Shown piece after piece: positions 1 to 8,705 of a stretch of 64,000 bases of DNA (the first letter of the stretch is position 1; each line of letters begins with the position of its first letter). The position numbers and the translations under genes are program-made. Origin of the DNA: Moritella yayanosii (GTDB lineage: Bacteria; Pseudomonadota; Gammaproteobacteria; Enterobacterales; Moritellaceae); the NCBI RefSeq assembly GCF_900465055.1, contig NZ_LS483250.1, forward strand, positions 1,364,001 to 1,428,000, given 5' to 3'. The notes under the pieces were generated by a model. The model saw only the letters and a program-made list of their open reading frames with translations, had not been told where the DNA came from and ran no database searches.

Positions 1-212
1 ACCAGTAACAAAGCAGACAAGCTCAGTGTCCAAAGTTTATATTCAGCTAAAAATAGCAATCCAGGTACGTTGAAATTCAAACTCGCGACGACGGCACCAA
101 ACCCCATAGAGACCAACACAATAGGTAAGGCGCAACACAACAGCGTTCCGCTGGTAATAAACAGCGTCCCCCAGCGTAAATAGGATTGCTCATGCCATTT
201 AACTTTTCCCAC
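1..212 (-). CDS. MerT-like small cysteine-containing membrane transporter (3' end outside window)
   Basis: Only the N-terminal 70 or so residues are in the window; the reading frame runs off base 1. The protein opens with about 13 polar residues (GKVKWHEQSYLRW) and then a membrane segment holding a vicinal cysteine pair (TLLCCALPIVLV). That pair in the first helix is the hallmark of MerT-like metal uptake proteins, which hand Hg(II) or a similar soft metal across the inner membrane. A second hydrophobic stretch follows (LSLSALLL). The likely start is a GTG at 212, which overlaps the end of the upstream GDCCVxC gene by 14 bases; an ATG at 193 is an alternative. The gene is co-oriented with the GDCCVxC gene and divergent from merR, so it should be under MerR control. 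The substrate metal is not shown by the sequence. Confidence 0.7.
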   Translation of the reverse strand, partial: MGKVKWHEQSYLRWGTLFITSGTLLCCALPIVLVSMGFGAVVASLNFNVPGLLFLAEYKLWTLSLSALLL

Positions 213-438
213 AATCGCAACCTCCTATTCCCTGCCCCGTGCTTTCTAACTGGATTGGTGGACAAGGGACTGAACCATAAGAACAAAATACACAACAATC
301 ACCTTGTTTGGGTTTGAGTAACACCTGGCAACCTGAACACTCATGAAACCACAGGCAGGCATCTGTCGGCATGGTCAGTAATTCCTCATGACCGCACTCA
401 GGGCAGCTGAGTAAGGAGTCCGCGATTATGGCTTGCAT
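199..438 (-). CDS. GDCCVxC-domain protein (metal-related, cysteine-rich)
   Basis: A 79-residue soluble protein with the signature GDCCVFCSYG near its middle, preceded by CPECGHEE and a second C-x2-C pair (ECSGC), and ending in CDCGKS. These motifs match the small GDCCVxC family, some members of which are selenoproteins; here the family position is a normal cysteine. The family is usually found beside MerR regulators and MerT-like transporters, as here, and is thought to bind a soft metal, although its biochemical role is not established. I chose the ATG at 438 because GAGGA lies eight bases upstream; a TTG at 453 would add five residues but lacks a ribosome site. Expression is expected from the MerR-type promoter at 471-501. 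Confidence 0.8.
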   Translation of the reverse strand: MQAIIADSLLSCPECGHEELLTMPTDACLWFHECSGCQVLLKPKQGDCCVFCSYGSVPCPPIQLESTGQGIGGCDCGKS

Positions 439-470
439 CCATTTGTTCCTCAATTTTGTGTATATTTGTT

Positions 471-501
471 ATTATAGAACCTATAGTAACTATAGGTTCA
501 A
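471..501 (-). promoter_or_regulatory. MerR-family operator-promoter with 19-bp spacer
   Basis: On the minus strand a -35 box TTGAAC (501-496) and a -10 box TATAAT (476-471) are separated by exactly 19 bases. That over-long spacing is typical of MerR-activated promoters, where the regulator untwists the DNA. A perfect inverted repeat with 10-bp arms and a 3-bp centre (477-499, arm GAACCTATAG) overlaps the spacer. The promoter faces the GDCCVxC and MerT-like genes, and merR starts on the other side. Confidence 0.9.
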
Positions 502-518
502 GGAGGTTTTAAATAAAT

Positions 519-929
519 ATGCAACAATTCTCAATCGGGCAGATCGCCAAACAAGCTAAATGCAAAGTAGAAACCGTACACTATTATGAAAAATCTGAAT
601 TGATGCCCAAACCACCACGCACCGAGGGTGGACATCGCATCTATTCATTACCTCATGTTAAACGGCTTAATTTCATTCGCCGTAGCCGTGAGCTTGGATT
701 TAGCATTGAACAAATAAAGGAACTGCTCAAATTTATTGATGAGCCAGATCATGATTGTGGCGAAGTGCAAACCATGGCAATGCAGAAAATAGCGGAGGTA
801 CAACAAAAAATTGCGGACTTGCAACGACTACAATCAGCACTCGATGAAATGGTGATCAACTGTAAAGGCGCTGGCCACTCGATTGATGATTGTCCGATTA
901 TTGATGCACTTTATGTTGAAAATCAATAG
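519..929 (+). CDS. MerR-family metal-responsive transcriptional regulator
   Basis: A 136-residue MerR-type activator. The N-terminal winged helix (FSIGQIAKQAKCKVETVHYYEK, about residues 4-25) is followed by the usual RTEGGHRIY segment and a long dimerisation helix (about 80-113). Cysteines at 80, 115 and 125 fall at the positions of the three metal ligands of MerR, CadR and PbrR type sensors (E. coli Tn21 MerR uses 82, 117 and 126), so a thiophilic metal such as Hg, Cd or Pb is the likely inducer. The sequence CPIIDAL after the last cysteine is typical of the Cd/Pb/Zn group. AAGGAGG stands 12 bases before the ATG. The gene is divergent from the two small metal genes and shares their operator. 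Confidence 0.88.
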   Translation: MQQFSIGQIAKQAKCKVETVHYYEKSELMPKPPRTEGGHRIYSLPHVKRLNFIRRSRELGFSIEQIKELLKFIDEPDHDCGEVQTMAMQKIAEVQQKIADLQRLQSALDEMVINCKGAGHSIDDCPIIDALYVENQ

Positions 930-1068
930 TGATGGTTTTTACGCTTGAGTCTAGAGACACCTAACTCGGTACTGGCCTCGAAATGATATTTGATTAAGTT
1001 ATAAGCGCAAACTACCTTTATAGTACGTTTAAGGTTTAGTAGGCAATAACTTAAAGAGACCCAATAGC

Positions 1069-2055
1069 ATGGACAACCTATATGTGATCCTGCCGATGTT
1101 ACTCAAGATTGCCGTCGTGGTGGCGGTGCTGCTGCTGCTGCCTTTACCTCTCACCTGGTTGGAGCGCAAAATTGCCGGTCATATTCAGCAACGTCCGGGG
1201 CCTATGCGGGTCGGCTGGCACGGTTTGTTACAGCCCGTGGCCGACGGCATTAAACTGCTGACGAAAGAAGATCACATCCCCAGCGACGCCGATCGTTTCT
1301 TATTCAAACTAGCCCCTGTAGTGGCATTGGTACCGCCTTTTGTGGTGTTTGTTGCCATCCCTCTCGGGGAGCCAGTAACCATTTTTGGCACTGAAGTGAT
1401 GCTCAGTCTGTCAAATATGAATGTCGGACTGTTGTTTATTCTCGCGGTTAGCGGCATCGGCATCTTTGGGATCATCCTCGCTGGCTGGGCCTCCAACAGT
1501 AAATATGCGGTGCTCGGTAGCCTCAGGGCGATTGCCCAGATGATCAGTTATGAAATCCCCATGGGGTTCTCTGTCATTGGCGTGGTGATGCTGGCTAACT
1601 CGATGAATATGATGGATATAGTCACCGCCCAAAAAGACATGTGGAATGTGGTCTATCAACCCTTAGGTTTTTTTGTATTCTTTGTGGCAGGACTGGCCGA
1701 AGTTCAGCGTATTCCGTTCGATTTACCAGAGGCCGAAGGCGATCTGGGTGCCGGTTATCATACCGAATATAGCGGCATACGCTTTTCATTTTTTATGCTT
1801 AGCGAGTATTTGGGCGTCGTGATCATCGGCTTTCTCAATGTAATGCTGTTTTTTGGCGGTTGGCATGGCGCCCCCCCCTTTATACCAGACACAGTCTGGC
1901 TGTTACTCAAAGTTGGTTTTTTCATCTGGGTGTTTATGTGGTTCCGTTTTACCTTTCCACGTTACCGTTATGATCAGTTAATGGCGATTGGCTGGAAGGT
2001 GCTTTTGCCCCTGTCGCTAGTAAACATTTTAATTAGCGGATTTTTTATGTTTTAA
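1069..2055 (+). CDS. nuoH: NADH-quinone oxidoreductase subunit H
   Basis: A 328-residue membrane subunit that forms part of the quinone chamber at the junction of the peripheral and membrane arms of complex I. Typical signatures are visible: ERKIAGHIQQRPGPMRVGWHG near the N-terminus, followed by LLQPVADGIKLLTKED, and the acidic quinone-channel motif AEVQRIPFDLPEAEGDL with downstream GAGYHTEYSG. About eight hydrophobic segments are present and the length is normal for the family. It is the first gene of a 16-gene operon and begins after a 139-bp gap downstream of merR, so the operon promoter should lie in 930-1068; I could not choose between weak candidates there. The initial order H-I-J-K is canonical, but in this genome the A-G genes come last. 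Confidence 0.95.
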   Translation: MDNLYVILPMLLKIAVVVAVLLLLPLPLTWLERKIAGHIQQRPGPMRVGWHGLLQPVADGIKLLTKEDHIPSDADRFLFKLAPVVALVPPFVVFVAIPLGEPVTIFGTEVMLSLSNMNVGLLFILAVSGIGIFGIILAGWASNSKYAVLGSLRAIAQMISYEIPMGFSVIGVVMLANSMNMMDIVTAQKDMWNVVYQPLGFFVFFVAGLAEVQRIPFDLPEAEGDLGAGYHTEYSGIRFSFFMLSEYLGVVIIGFLNVMLFFGGWHGAPPFIPDTVWLLLKVGFFIWVFMWFRFTFPRYRYDQLMAIGWKVLLPLSLVNILISGFFMF

Positions 2056-2127
2056 GACCATCTCGTTACCCAGCAAAACGGGATAAACAAATGAGGTATG
2101 AGGTATCGCTTATACCGGGAGGCCAAC

Positions 2128-2703
2128 ATGGCCAGAACACGACAACAAAAGCAAAGTTGGATCGGATGGCTGTTATTCAGTGATCTGTGGCGCGCACTGC
2201 GGCTGACATTACGCTATATGTTTTCCAGAATTATAACCCACAGATATCCGGACCATGAAAAATGGCTGCCTTACCATCGTCATCGCGGGCATCATTTCAT
2301 GAAAACCAACGATGAAGGCGACGTGAACTGTGTCGGCTGTGAGCTGTGTGCCAAGATCTGTCCTTGTGACTGCATCACTGTGGTGCCCTATGAAGATGAA
2401 AAAGGTAACCGACGACCAAAAGTGTTTGATATCGATTTGGCGCGCTGCCTTTATTGCGGCTTGTGTGAAGATGCCTGCCCGGCTGACGCGATCAAGCTCG
2501 GTCAGGAATATGAGGTTGCGACCACCAGCGCCGAGGCGTTAGTGGTGCATCTTGAAGACTTAATCGCCGCGCCACGTAAGGCTGAAGAAGGGGCTGGCAC
2601 CGTTATCCCAGCATCGCTGGCTAAAGATGGCAGTGGTAAAACCATCGCTCAGGCTAACGTAAAAGGCTACGACTGGTGGCAATTGCTAAAACGACAAAAA
2701 TAA
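2128..2703 (+). CDS. nuoI: NADH-quinone oxidoreductase subunit I
   Basis: A 191-residue ferredoxin-like subunit carrying the two [4Fe-4S] clusters N6a and N6b that link NuoG to NuoB. Two cysteine motifs are visible, CVGCELCAKICPCDCI and CLYCGLCEDACPADAI. The first carries an extra Cys after CP, a common variant. The ATG at 2128 is preferred because GGGAGG lies five bases upstream; an upstream ATG at 2098 would add ten residues. The N-terminal part (residues 15-50) is basic and amphipathic, consistent with membrane contact. It lies between nuoH and nuoJ with short gaps. Confidence 0.95.
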   Translation: MARTRQQKQSWIGWLLFSDLWRALRLTLRYMFSRIITHRYPDHEKWLPYHRHRGHHFMKTNDEGDVNCVGCELCAKICPCDCITVVPYEDEKGNRRPKVFDIDLARCLYCGLCEDACPADAIKLGQEYEVATTSAEALVVHLEDLIAAPRKAEEGAGTVIPASLAKDGSGKTIAQANVKGYDWWQLLKRQK

Positions 2704-2721
2704 CAAAAAAAGGATCAATCA

Positions 2722-3294
2722 ATGGAGCAACAATTTTTTATCTTACTTGCCTTGGTTGCCATCGGCACTGGCTTGCTGGTTGTTGTCGCCAGAAATCCGA
2801 TCCACAGTGCCCTATCTCTGGTCGCCTGTTTTGTGCAGATCGCAGCCCTGTTTGTCCTACTGGGATCACCGTTTCTGGCGGTGATCCAGCTATTTGTTTA
2901 TGTCGGTGCCATTATGGTGCTGTTTTTATTCGTCATCATGATGTTAGACGTACGTAAAGAAGCCCATGGTCGGTTTATCAATAGCCGTCGATTTATTCAA
3001 AAAGGGGCAATACCGGCCATAGTCGCGCTGCTGGCACTGGCATCAGAGCTGTTATTCCTACTCAGCCAAAGCAGCCGTCTGCATGCGGTGATGGCTCAGC
3101 AAAGCGTCATTGGCGATGAACCAACCAAGCAACTAAGCTTAACTTTATTCAGGGATTTTCTGCTGCCCTTCGAGGTGGCATCGGTCATCCTACTGGTCGC
3201 CCTGATCGGCGCGGTAGTGCTGGCGCAAAGTAACGGTACTAATTACAGATCTAGCGAACACAAAAAAAGAACCACCAAGGAGGCATCCAAATGA
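2722..3294 (+). CDS. nuoJ: NADH-quinone oxidoreductase subunit J
   Basis: A 190-residue membrane subunit with five hydrophobic segments. Family signatures include [15 protein letters not shown] in the second segment and [18 protein letters not shown], which holds the pi-bulge helix that couples quinone chemistry to proton channels. The C-terminal 20 residues are basic and hydrophilic. The last codons overlap nuoK by four bases. The adjacent gene order J-K is universal in bacterial complex I. Confidence 0.94.
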   Translation: MEQQFFILLALVAIGTGLLVVVARNPIHSALSLVACFVQIAALFVLLGSPFLAVIQLFVYVGAIMVLFLFVIMMLDVRKEAHGRFINSRRFIQKGAIPAIVALLALASELLFLLSQSSRLHAVMAQQSVIGDEPTKQLSLTLFRDFLLPFEVASVILLVALIGAVVLAQSNGTNYRSSEHKKRTTKEASK

Positions 3295-3593
3295 TCCCCA
3301 TCTCTTGGTATTTGATATTGGCCGCCATTTTATTTGTCATTGGCGCAGCAGGCGTATTGCTCCGGCGTAATGTTTTGATTGTGCTGATGTCTCTCGAACT
3401 CATGCTCAACAGTGTCAATATCAATCTGCTTGCTTTCGGGTATGAAATGAACGATCCCCGCGGCCAGATCATGGCTATTTTTATTATTGCGGTCACCGCA
3501 GCCGAAGTCGCTATTGCACTCGGCATACTGGTGGCTTTATTACGCAACAAACGCACGTTGGAAGTAGATGACCTAACAATAATGAAGGGCTGA
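3291..3593 (+). CDS. nuoK: NADH-quinone oxidoreductase subunit K
   Basis: A 100-residue three-helix membrane subunit. The two buried glutamates needed for proton transfer are seen in the second and third helices ([18 protein letters not shown] and [15 protein letters not shown]). AAGGAGG stands eight bases before the ATG, and the start overlaps the end of nuoJ. Length and sequence are normal. It is followed directly by an antiporter-type gene in the place usually held by nuoL. Confidence 0.95.
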   Translation: MIPISWYLILAAILFVIGAAGVLLRRNVLIVLMSLELMLNSVNINLLAFGYEMNDPRGQIMAIFIIAVTAAEVAIALGILVALLRNKRTLEVDDLTIMKG

Positions 3594-3603
3594 GACTGGA
3601 TTG

Positions 3604-5160
3604 ATGACTCTTATCAATATGGAATTACTGAATTTGGACTTAATGTTATCCATAAGACCGGCTTTAGCGGTCATAGTCTCGCTCATTGCTGCGGGCGTCA
3701 TACTGTGCCTGCATAATCGCCCCAACGCACGGGATGCGGTATCGGTTGTAGCCGCGGTGATAAAGTTCATCATCGTTATTTCCATGGCGCCGTTAATACT
3801 GGCCGGCAATACTGTCGACCTGACTTTATTTGAGATCCTGCCAGGGGTTGATTTTGCCTTTCGTGTTGACGCGCTGGGCATGGTATTTGCCACCGTCTCC
3901 AGCCTATTATGGATATTAGCCGCCATTTATTGCATCGGTTATATGCGCAGCCAGAATGAGCAAAATCAGACCCGATTCTATGCCTCTTTTGCCGTCTCGC
4001 TATCGGCCGCGGTGGGGGGAGCATTTGCCGCTAATCTGTTTACGCTGGTGATTTTTTACGAACTACTCAGCCTTATCACTTACCCTCTGGTTTATCATAA
4101 AGAAAACCAGGCATCCTGGCATGGTAGCAAACGATATATCGTCTATTTGGTGGGGGCCTCAAAATCCTTTTTGCTGGCCGCACTGGCGCTAACTTATCAA
4201 CTTACCGGCAGCTTTGATTTCTTACCCCAAGGCCTGTTCAAAAATGTCGTCGCCGCCGATGGCTTATTGATTATTATCTATTTCTGTTACCTGTTTGGAT
4301 TTGCCAAATCAGCCATCATGCCGTTCCACGCCTGGCTGCCAGCGGCCATGGTCGCACCGACGCCGGTCAGCGCTTTGTTACATGCGGTTGCGGTAGTCAA
4401 GATGGGGGTATTCTGTCTGTTACGGGTCATTTTCCATGTCTTTGGTATCAACCTGATGAGTACATTGGGTCTTGGTATCATCACCGCTTATCTGGTGTCG
4501 TTCACCATCGTTACCGCCTCTATTTATGCGCTGACCCGGGACGATTTAAAAGCCAGACTGGCCTATTCCACCGTCAGCCAACTCTCTTATATCATTCTCG
4601 GCGCCGCCATGCTGACACCGATGGCGGCCATGGGGGGAATAATCCATATCGCCGCCCATGCCTTTTCAAAGATCACCCTGTTCTTCTGCGCGGGTTCTAT
4701 CTATTGTGCCAGCCACCGCAAGAAGATCAGTGATCTTTCCGGCATAGGTAAAAGACTGCCTTTGACCATGACCGCATTTTTTATCGGCTCCCTCGGTATG
4801 ATTGGCATCCCGCCAACCGGTGGGTTTATCAGTAAATGGTATCTAGTTGTGGGTGCTGTAGATGCCGGACAAATGGCGCTGCTAATCGTACTGCTGGTTA
4901 GCGCTGTGCTTAATGCGGCTTATTTTCTGCCTGTCACCTATAAAGCCTTTTTTGAGCCTGAAAAAATACCACAAGATCCGTCACTGGTGGCGGCCAATGA
5001 TATCCATGAGATCCCAATGGTCGCGATACCCTTACTGATCACCGCACTATTGTCTTTGCTCCTGGGACTCTATCCAGACTATTTTTTAGGCCTAGCCAAT
5101 ACCTTAGTCGCAGAGGCATTTGTCGACAGAGACCTTATTACAGTAGGATCACTACCATGA
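3604..5160 (+). CDS. Mrp/NuoL-type proton-conducting antiporter subunit in the nuoL position
   Basis: A 518-residue, about 14-helix protein of the antiporter-like family shared by complex I (L, M, N) and Mrp antiporters. The essential charged residues are present: Glu153 (FYELLS), Lys235 (FAKSAIMPFHAWLP), His260 and Lys266 (LLHAVAVVKMG), and His352/Lys356 (HAFSKITLFF). The sequence ends soon after the last helix, with no long lateral amphipathic helix or extra C-terminal helix, so it is not a standard NuoL (about 610 residues). It is closest in feel to MrpD-like subunits. It lies between nuoK and an 84-residue protein whose start overlaps its stop (ATGA). A TTG at 3601 is an alternative start. 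I infer that it is a fourth ion-pumping module of this complex I. Confidence 0.82.
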   Translation: MTLINMELLNLDLMLSIRPALAVIVSLIAAGVILCLHNRPNARDAVSVVAAVIKFIIVISMAPLILAGNTVDLTLFEILPGVDFAFRVDALGMVFATVSSLLWILAAIYCIGYMRSQNEQNQTRFYASFAVSLSAAVGGAFAANLFTLVIFYELLSLITYPLVYHKENQASWHGSKRYIVYLVGASKSFLLAALALTYQLTGSFDFLPQGLFKNVVAADGLLIIIYFCYLFGFAKSAIMPFHAWLPAAMVAPTPVSALLHAVAVVKMGVFCLLRVIFHVFGINLMSTLGLGIITAYLVSFTIVTASIYALTRDDLKARLAYSTVSQLSYIILGAAMLTPMAAMGGIIHIAAHAFSKITLFFCAGSIYCASHRKKISDLSGIGKRLPLTMTAFFIGSLGMIGIPPTGGFISKWYLVVGAVDAGQMALLIVLLVSAVLNAAYFLPVTYKAFFEPEKIPQDPSLVAANDIHEIPMVAIPLLITALLSLLLGLYPDYFLGLANTLVAEAFVDRDLITVGSLP

Positions 5161-5411
5161 TGGCAAAACTGGTCAACTTCTTTGGTGACAAAAAATACAC
5201 CAGAACACGCTGGCGTCTGTTAGTCGTCATTTTAGTGGGCATCGTGATTGCCGATTTTATGGTTGCCAGACCGCACGGTTATAACTTTTGGGATGCTATA
5301 CCCGGCTGGGGAGCGCTGCTTGGGTTTATAGGCTGCGGCTTGATTGTATTAGTCAGCAAATTCATCGGCAAAAAAATCGGACTCTCCAAGAAGGAAGACT
5401 ATTATGACTGA
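5157..5411 (+). CDS. small two-TM membrane protein of the antiporter module
   Basis: An 84-residue protein with two predicted membrane helices (about 20-36 and 51-69). Between them is the motif NFWDAIPGWGALLGFIGC, and the charged tail ends KKEDYYD. It overlaps the preceding antiporter gene by four bases and the following one by eight, so translation is coupled. Standard complex I has no such subunit. I recall proteins with a W-x-x-IPG loop and an EDYYD tail beside MrpD-like subunits in Ehr-type and related complexes, but cannot confirm the family here. The likely role is a structural subunit that joins the two antiporter proteins. Confidence 0.75.
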   Translation: MMAKLVNFFGDKKYTRTRWRLLVVILVGIVIADFMVARPHGYNFWDAIPGWGALLGFIGCGLIVLVSKFIGKKIGLSKKEDYYD

Positions 5412-7191
5412 ATGGTTCTCCTTCGCCATGATGCCAGCCGTTCTGCTACTCGTTGGCGGTCTGCTGCTGCCGTTATTTAAAGGCAATAGCCAAAAATCCT
5501 ACTCCATCATCATTCCACTGCTGGTGATCTTTTCTCTTACCCAGATGGAAATGGGAAGCTTCGGCGAAATTAACTTTGCCGGTATCTCATTGGTCATGTT
5601 CAAAGTTGACAAACTGAGTCTATTTTTTGGCTGGGTGTTTGCTATTGCGGCGCTGATCGGCAACATTTATAGCTTGCACATCAGTCATACCGGCGAAAGA
5701 GTGGCGGCGTTTCTTTATATGGGCAGTGCCTTTCTCGTGCTCTTTGCTGGTGACTGGTTTACCCTGTTAGTCGGCTGGGAGATCATGGCATTTGCCTCTG
5801 CTTACCTGATCTTTGCCACTCGGAAAGATCCGGCCGTGAAAGCAGGCTTTCGTTATCTGATGGTGCATGTCACTGGCGGGGTGTTGCTGTTTGCCGGTAT
5901 TGTCCTGCATGGCCTTGAAACCGGATCTTACTTGTTTGGTCCGATAGATGGCGCGCAGCAAGGGGGGATAGCCTATACCCTGATCCTGATCGCCTTTATG
6001 ATAAACGCCGCAGTGCCACCGTTAAATGCTTGGCTCACCGATGCTTATCCGGAGGCGACCGTGACAGGGGCAGTATTCTTAAGTGCCTTCACCACCAAAA
6101 CTGCAGTTTATGTGATGATCCGCGCCTACCCCGGCGCAGACGTCCTGATCGGTTTTGGGGTATTTATGGCCCTCTACGGGGTGATATTCGCGATGCTGGA
6201 AAATGATTGTCGTCGCCTGCTCAGCTATCATATTGTCAGTCAGGTCGGGTATATGATCGCCGGCATTGGTATCGGCACCGAAATGGCCCTGAACGGTAGC
6301 TCTTCTCATGCCTTCGCGCATATCCTCTATAAAGGCCTATTGTTTATGGGGGCTGGCGCAGTCATCCACATGACCGGCAAACGTAAACTGACCGAACTCG
6401 GCGGCCTCTACCGAACCATGCCCTGGACGGTAGCGCTTTACATGATTGGCGCATTTGCTATCGCCGGTTTTCCCTTCTTCAGTGGTTTCGTCAGTAAAAG
6501 TATGGTCATCGCCGCGGCCGCCGGGGATCATCACGCGACAGCCACGCTGTTACTTATGTTAGCGTCTTCCGGTACCTTCCTGTCGACAGGGCTTAAACTG
6601 CCTTATTATATGTTTTTTGGTAAAGACTCAGGCCTTCGCCCCAAGGAGCCGCCAATCAATATGTTAGTGGCCATGGGCATTGCCGCATGCTTCTGCATTA
6701 GCATCGGACTCTTTCCCGGTGTGCTTTATAACATGCTGCCTTATGCTGTTGAGTTTGAACCCTATACCGGTGCACATATCACCGAAAGTCTCGGTATATT
6801 GATGTTCACCCTATTGGCTTTTGTACTGTTACTTAAATACCTCAATCCCAAGAATACCATCAGCATCGATACCGACTGGTTTTACCGGCGCGGGGCTGCC
6901 GCCTTTATGTGGCTGGCGAATAAACCGGTTGCGCAGTGGGAACAAAGAGTCATCACGCTGGGTGATGGCGTTATCCTCAATACCCTGCACCGATTGTCAA
7001 AACACAGCCTGATCGTCGATACTCACGTTGTCGACGGCGCGGTTAACGGCGTGGCTAAAACCGCAATGAAAAGCGGTAACTTGTTGCGTCGTCTGCAAAC
7101 CGGCATTGTTTCCCATTATGCCCTGGCGATGGTGATTGGCCTATTTTTGGTGATCGCCGTTTATGTGCTGATTGGGAGTGAGGCGTTATGA
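5404..7191 (+). CDS. MrpD/Ehr-like antiporter subunit with NuoL-type C-terminus
   Basis: A 595-residue membrane protein. The antiporter core spans roughly residues 5-440, with Glu126 (VGWEIMAFASAY), Lys232 (AFTTKTAVYVMIR) and His302/Lys310 (HAFAHILYKGLLFMG). In the TM7 motif the lysine usual in NuoL, M and N is replaced: the sequence reads INAAVPPLNAWLTDAYPEATV, with Asn201 where Lys is expected. The region 455-595 holds a helix, a hydrophilic stretch and a final helix with LRRLQTGIVSHYALAMVIG, which is like the C-terminal anchor of NuoL. It probably serves as the terminal pump, or as one of two replacing NuoL. Its stop overlaps nuoM by four bases. Confidence 0.83.
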   Translation: MTEWFSFAMMPAVLLLVGGLLLPLFKGNSQKSYSIIIPLLVIFSLTQMEMGSFGEINFAGISLVMFKVDKLSLFFGWVFAIAALIGNIYSLHISHTGERVAAFLYMGSAFLVLFAGDWFTLLVGWEIMAFASAYLIFATRKDPAVKAGFRYLMVHVTGGVLLFAGIVLHGLETGSYLFGPIDGAQQGGIAYTLILIAFMINAAVPPLNAWLTDAYPEATVTGAVFLSAFTTKTAVYVMIRAYPGADVLIGFGVFMALYGVIFAMLENDCRRLLSYHIVSQVGYMIAGIGIGTEMALNGSSSHAFAHILYKGLLFMGAGAVIHMTGKRKLTELGGLYRTMPWTVALYMIGAFAIAGFPFFSGFVSKSMVIAAAAGDHHATATLLLMLASSGTFLSTGLKLPYYMFFGKDSGLRPKEPPINMLVAMGIAACFCISIGLFPGVLYNMLPYAVEFEPYTGAHITESLGILMFTLLAFVLLLKYLNPKNTISIDTDWFYRRGAAAFMWLANKPVAQWEQRVITLGDGVILNTLHRLSKHSLIVDTHVVDGAVNGVAKTAMKSGNLLRRLQTGIVSHYALAMVIGLFLVIAVYVLIGSEAL

Positions 7192-8705
7192 CAGACTTCT
7201 TTATGGCCCCTTTCTTCATAGCACCTTTCTTCATGACAAGTGTGCCGATATTAAGCATATTGATATTCCTGCCAGCAATAGCCGCCTTATTAGTGCCCTT
7301 CTTGTCTGGCAATAACACGGTGCGCGGGTTTACGTTTACCGTCTTATTTGTCGACTTCTTAATTGCCACCTGGTTGCTGGTCATTTTTGATAATAGCACT
7401 GCGCAGATGCAATTCGTGGAGAGCAAACCCTGGGTACCATCTCTGGGCATAACCTATAAATTAGGCGTTGACGGGGTCAGTGTATTATTTCTGTTCTTAA
7501 CCTCCCTGCTCGGCTGGATCTGTGTGTTAGCGTCTTGGACCGCCATTGCTAAGCGGATTAAAGAATTTATGATCTGCCTACTGGCGATCCAGAGTCTGAT
7601 GCTTGGGGTGTTCTGCGCGTTGGATCTGCTGCTGTTTTATGTGTTTTGGGAAGCAATGCTGGTGCCCATGTATCTGATGATAGGGATCTGGGGCGGTGAA
7701 GATCGCATCTATGCCGCGTTTAAGTTTTTTCTTTATACCCTCGCTGGCAGTCTGATTTTTCTGGTGGGGATATTGGTGCTGTATTTCGCTGGCGGACGTA
7801 CCTTCGACATCTTAGCGCTAATGGATGTGTCATATGACTTTGAGTTGCAGCGCTGGGTGTTTATCGCGTTTCTAATCGCATTTGCGGTCAAGGTGCCGAT
7901 GGTCCCATTCCATACCTGGCTACCGGATGCCCATGTACAAGCCCCCACCGCGGGCAGTATTATTCTGGCTGGGGTACTGCTAAAAATGGGCGCGTACGGT
8001 TTTATTCGTTTTTCGTTGCCAATGTTACCCGATGCTTCCCATTATTTTGCCCCGCTAATGCAAGGTTTGTCGGCTGTCGCGATCGTCTATGGGGGGTTCC
8101 TCGCGTTAGCGCAGCAGGACATCAAAAAACTGATCGCTTATTCCAGTATCAGCCACATGGGATTTATCACGTTAGGGCTTTTTACTTTCACTATCAATGG
8201 TACAACGGGTGCGGTGATCCAGATGTTTAACCACGGCATTACCACGGGGGCCTTATTCCTGTTTATTGGTCTGGTGTATGAGCGCACCCATTCTCGGGAT
8301 ATTCCCGCTTATGGCGGGTTGCTCAAAGCGGTTCCCTTCTACGGCATATTTTTCGCACTGTTTTTACTGTCTTCCATGGCGGTACCCGGAACCAACGGAT
8401 TTATTGGCGAAATTCTGGTGCTGTCAGGGACGTTTGGTGTCAATAACTGGGCCGCGACTGCCGGTGTGCTAGGGGCTTTGCTCGGCGCAGCTTACCTGTT
8501 AGGCATTTATCGTCAGATGCTATTGGGACCGATCCGTATTCCTAACGCAATCAAGATGTGGGATCTCAATAAACGCGAGATCTGTTGCGCACTACCGCTG
8601 CTGATCTTTGTGTTTTGGATCGGGTTTTATCCTAAACCCTTCCTCAGTATTTTGCAGCCGACCCTAACACACCTGCTTGAGCAAACATTGGGAGCAGGCT
8701 TATGA
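7188..8705 (+). CDS. nuoM: NADH-quinone oxidoreductase subunit M
   Basis: A 505-residue antiporter-like subunit. Diagnostic stretches are FYVFWEAMLVPMYLMIGIWG (Glu of TM5), VKVPMVPFHTWLPDAHVQAP (Lys of TM7), LAGVLLKMGAYGFIRF (Lys of TM8) and MFNHGITTGALFLFIGL. These are typical of NuoM rather than Mrp proteins. The N-terminus contains a curious tripled M-A/T-PFF-like run (residues 5-17), which may mean that the true start is a few codons further in. It overlaps its neighbours by four bases on both sides. Confidence 0.94.
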   Translation: MTDFFMAPFFIAPFFMTSVPILSILIFLPAIAALLVPFLSGNNTVRGFTFTVLFVDFLIATWLLVIFDNSTAQMQFVESKPWVPSLGITYKLGVDGVSVLFLFLTSLLGWICVLASWTAIAKRIKEFMICLLAIQSLMLGVFCALDLLLFYVFWEAMLVPMYLMIGIWGGEDRIYAAFKFFLYTLAGSLIFLVGILVLYFAGGRTFDILALMDVSYDFELQRWVFIAFLIAFAVKVPMVPFHTWLPDAHVQAPTAGSIILAGVLLKMGAYGFIRFSLPMLPDASHYFAPLMQGLSAVAIVYGGFLALAQQDIKKLIAYSSISHMGFITLGLFTFTINGTTGAVIQMFNHGITTGALFLFIGLVYERTHSRDIPAYGGLLKAVPFYGIFFALFLLSSMAVPGTNGFIGEILVLSGTFGVNNWAATAGVLGALLGAAYLLGIYRQMLLGPIRIPNAIKMWDLNKREICCALPLLIFVFWIGFYPKPFLSILQPTLTHLLEQTLGAGL

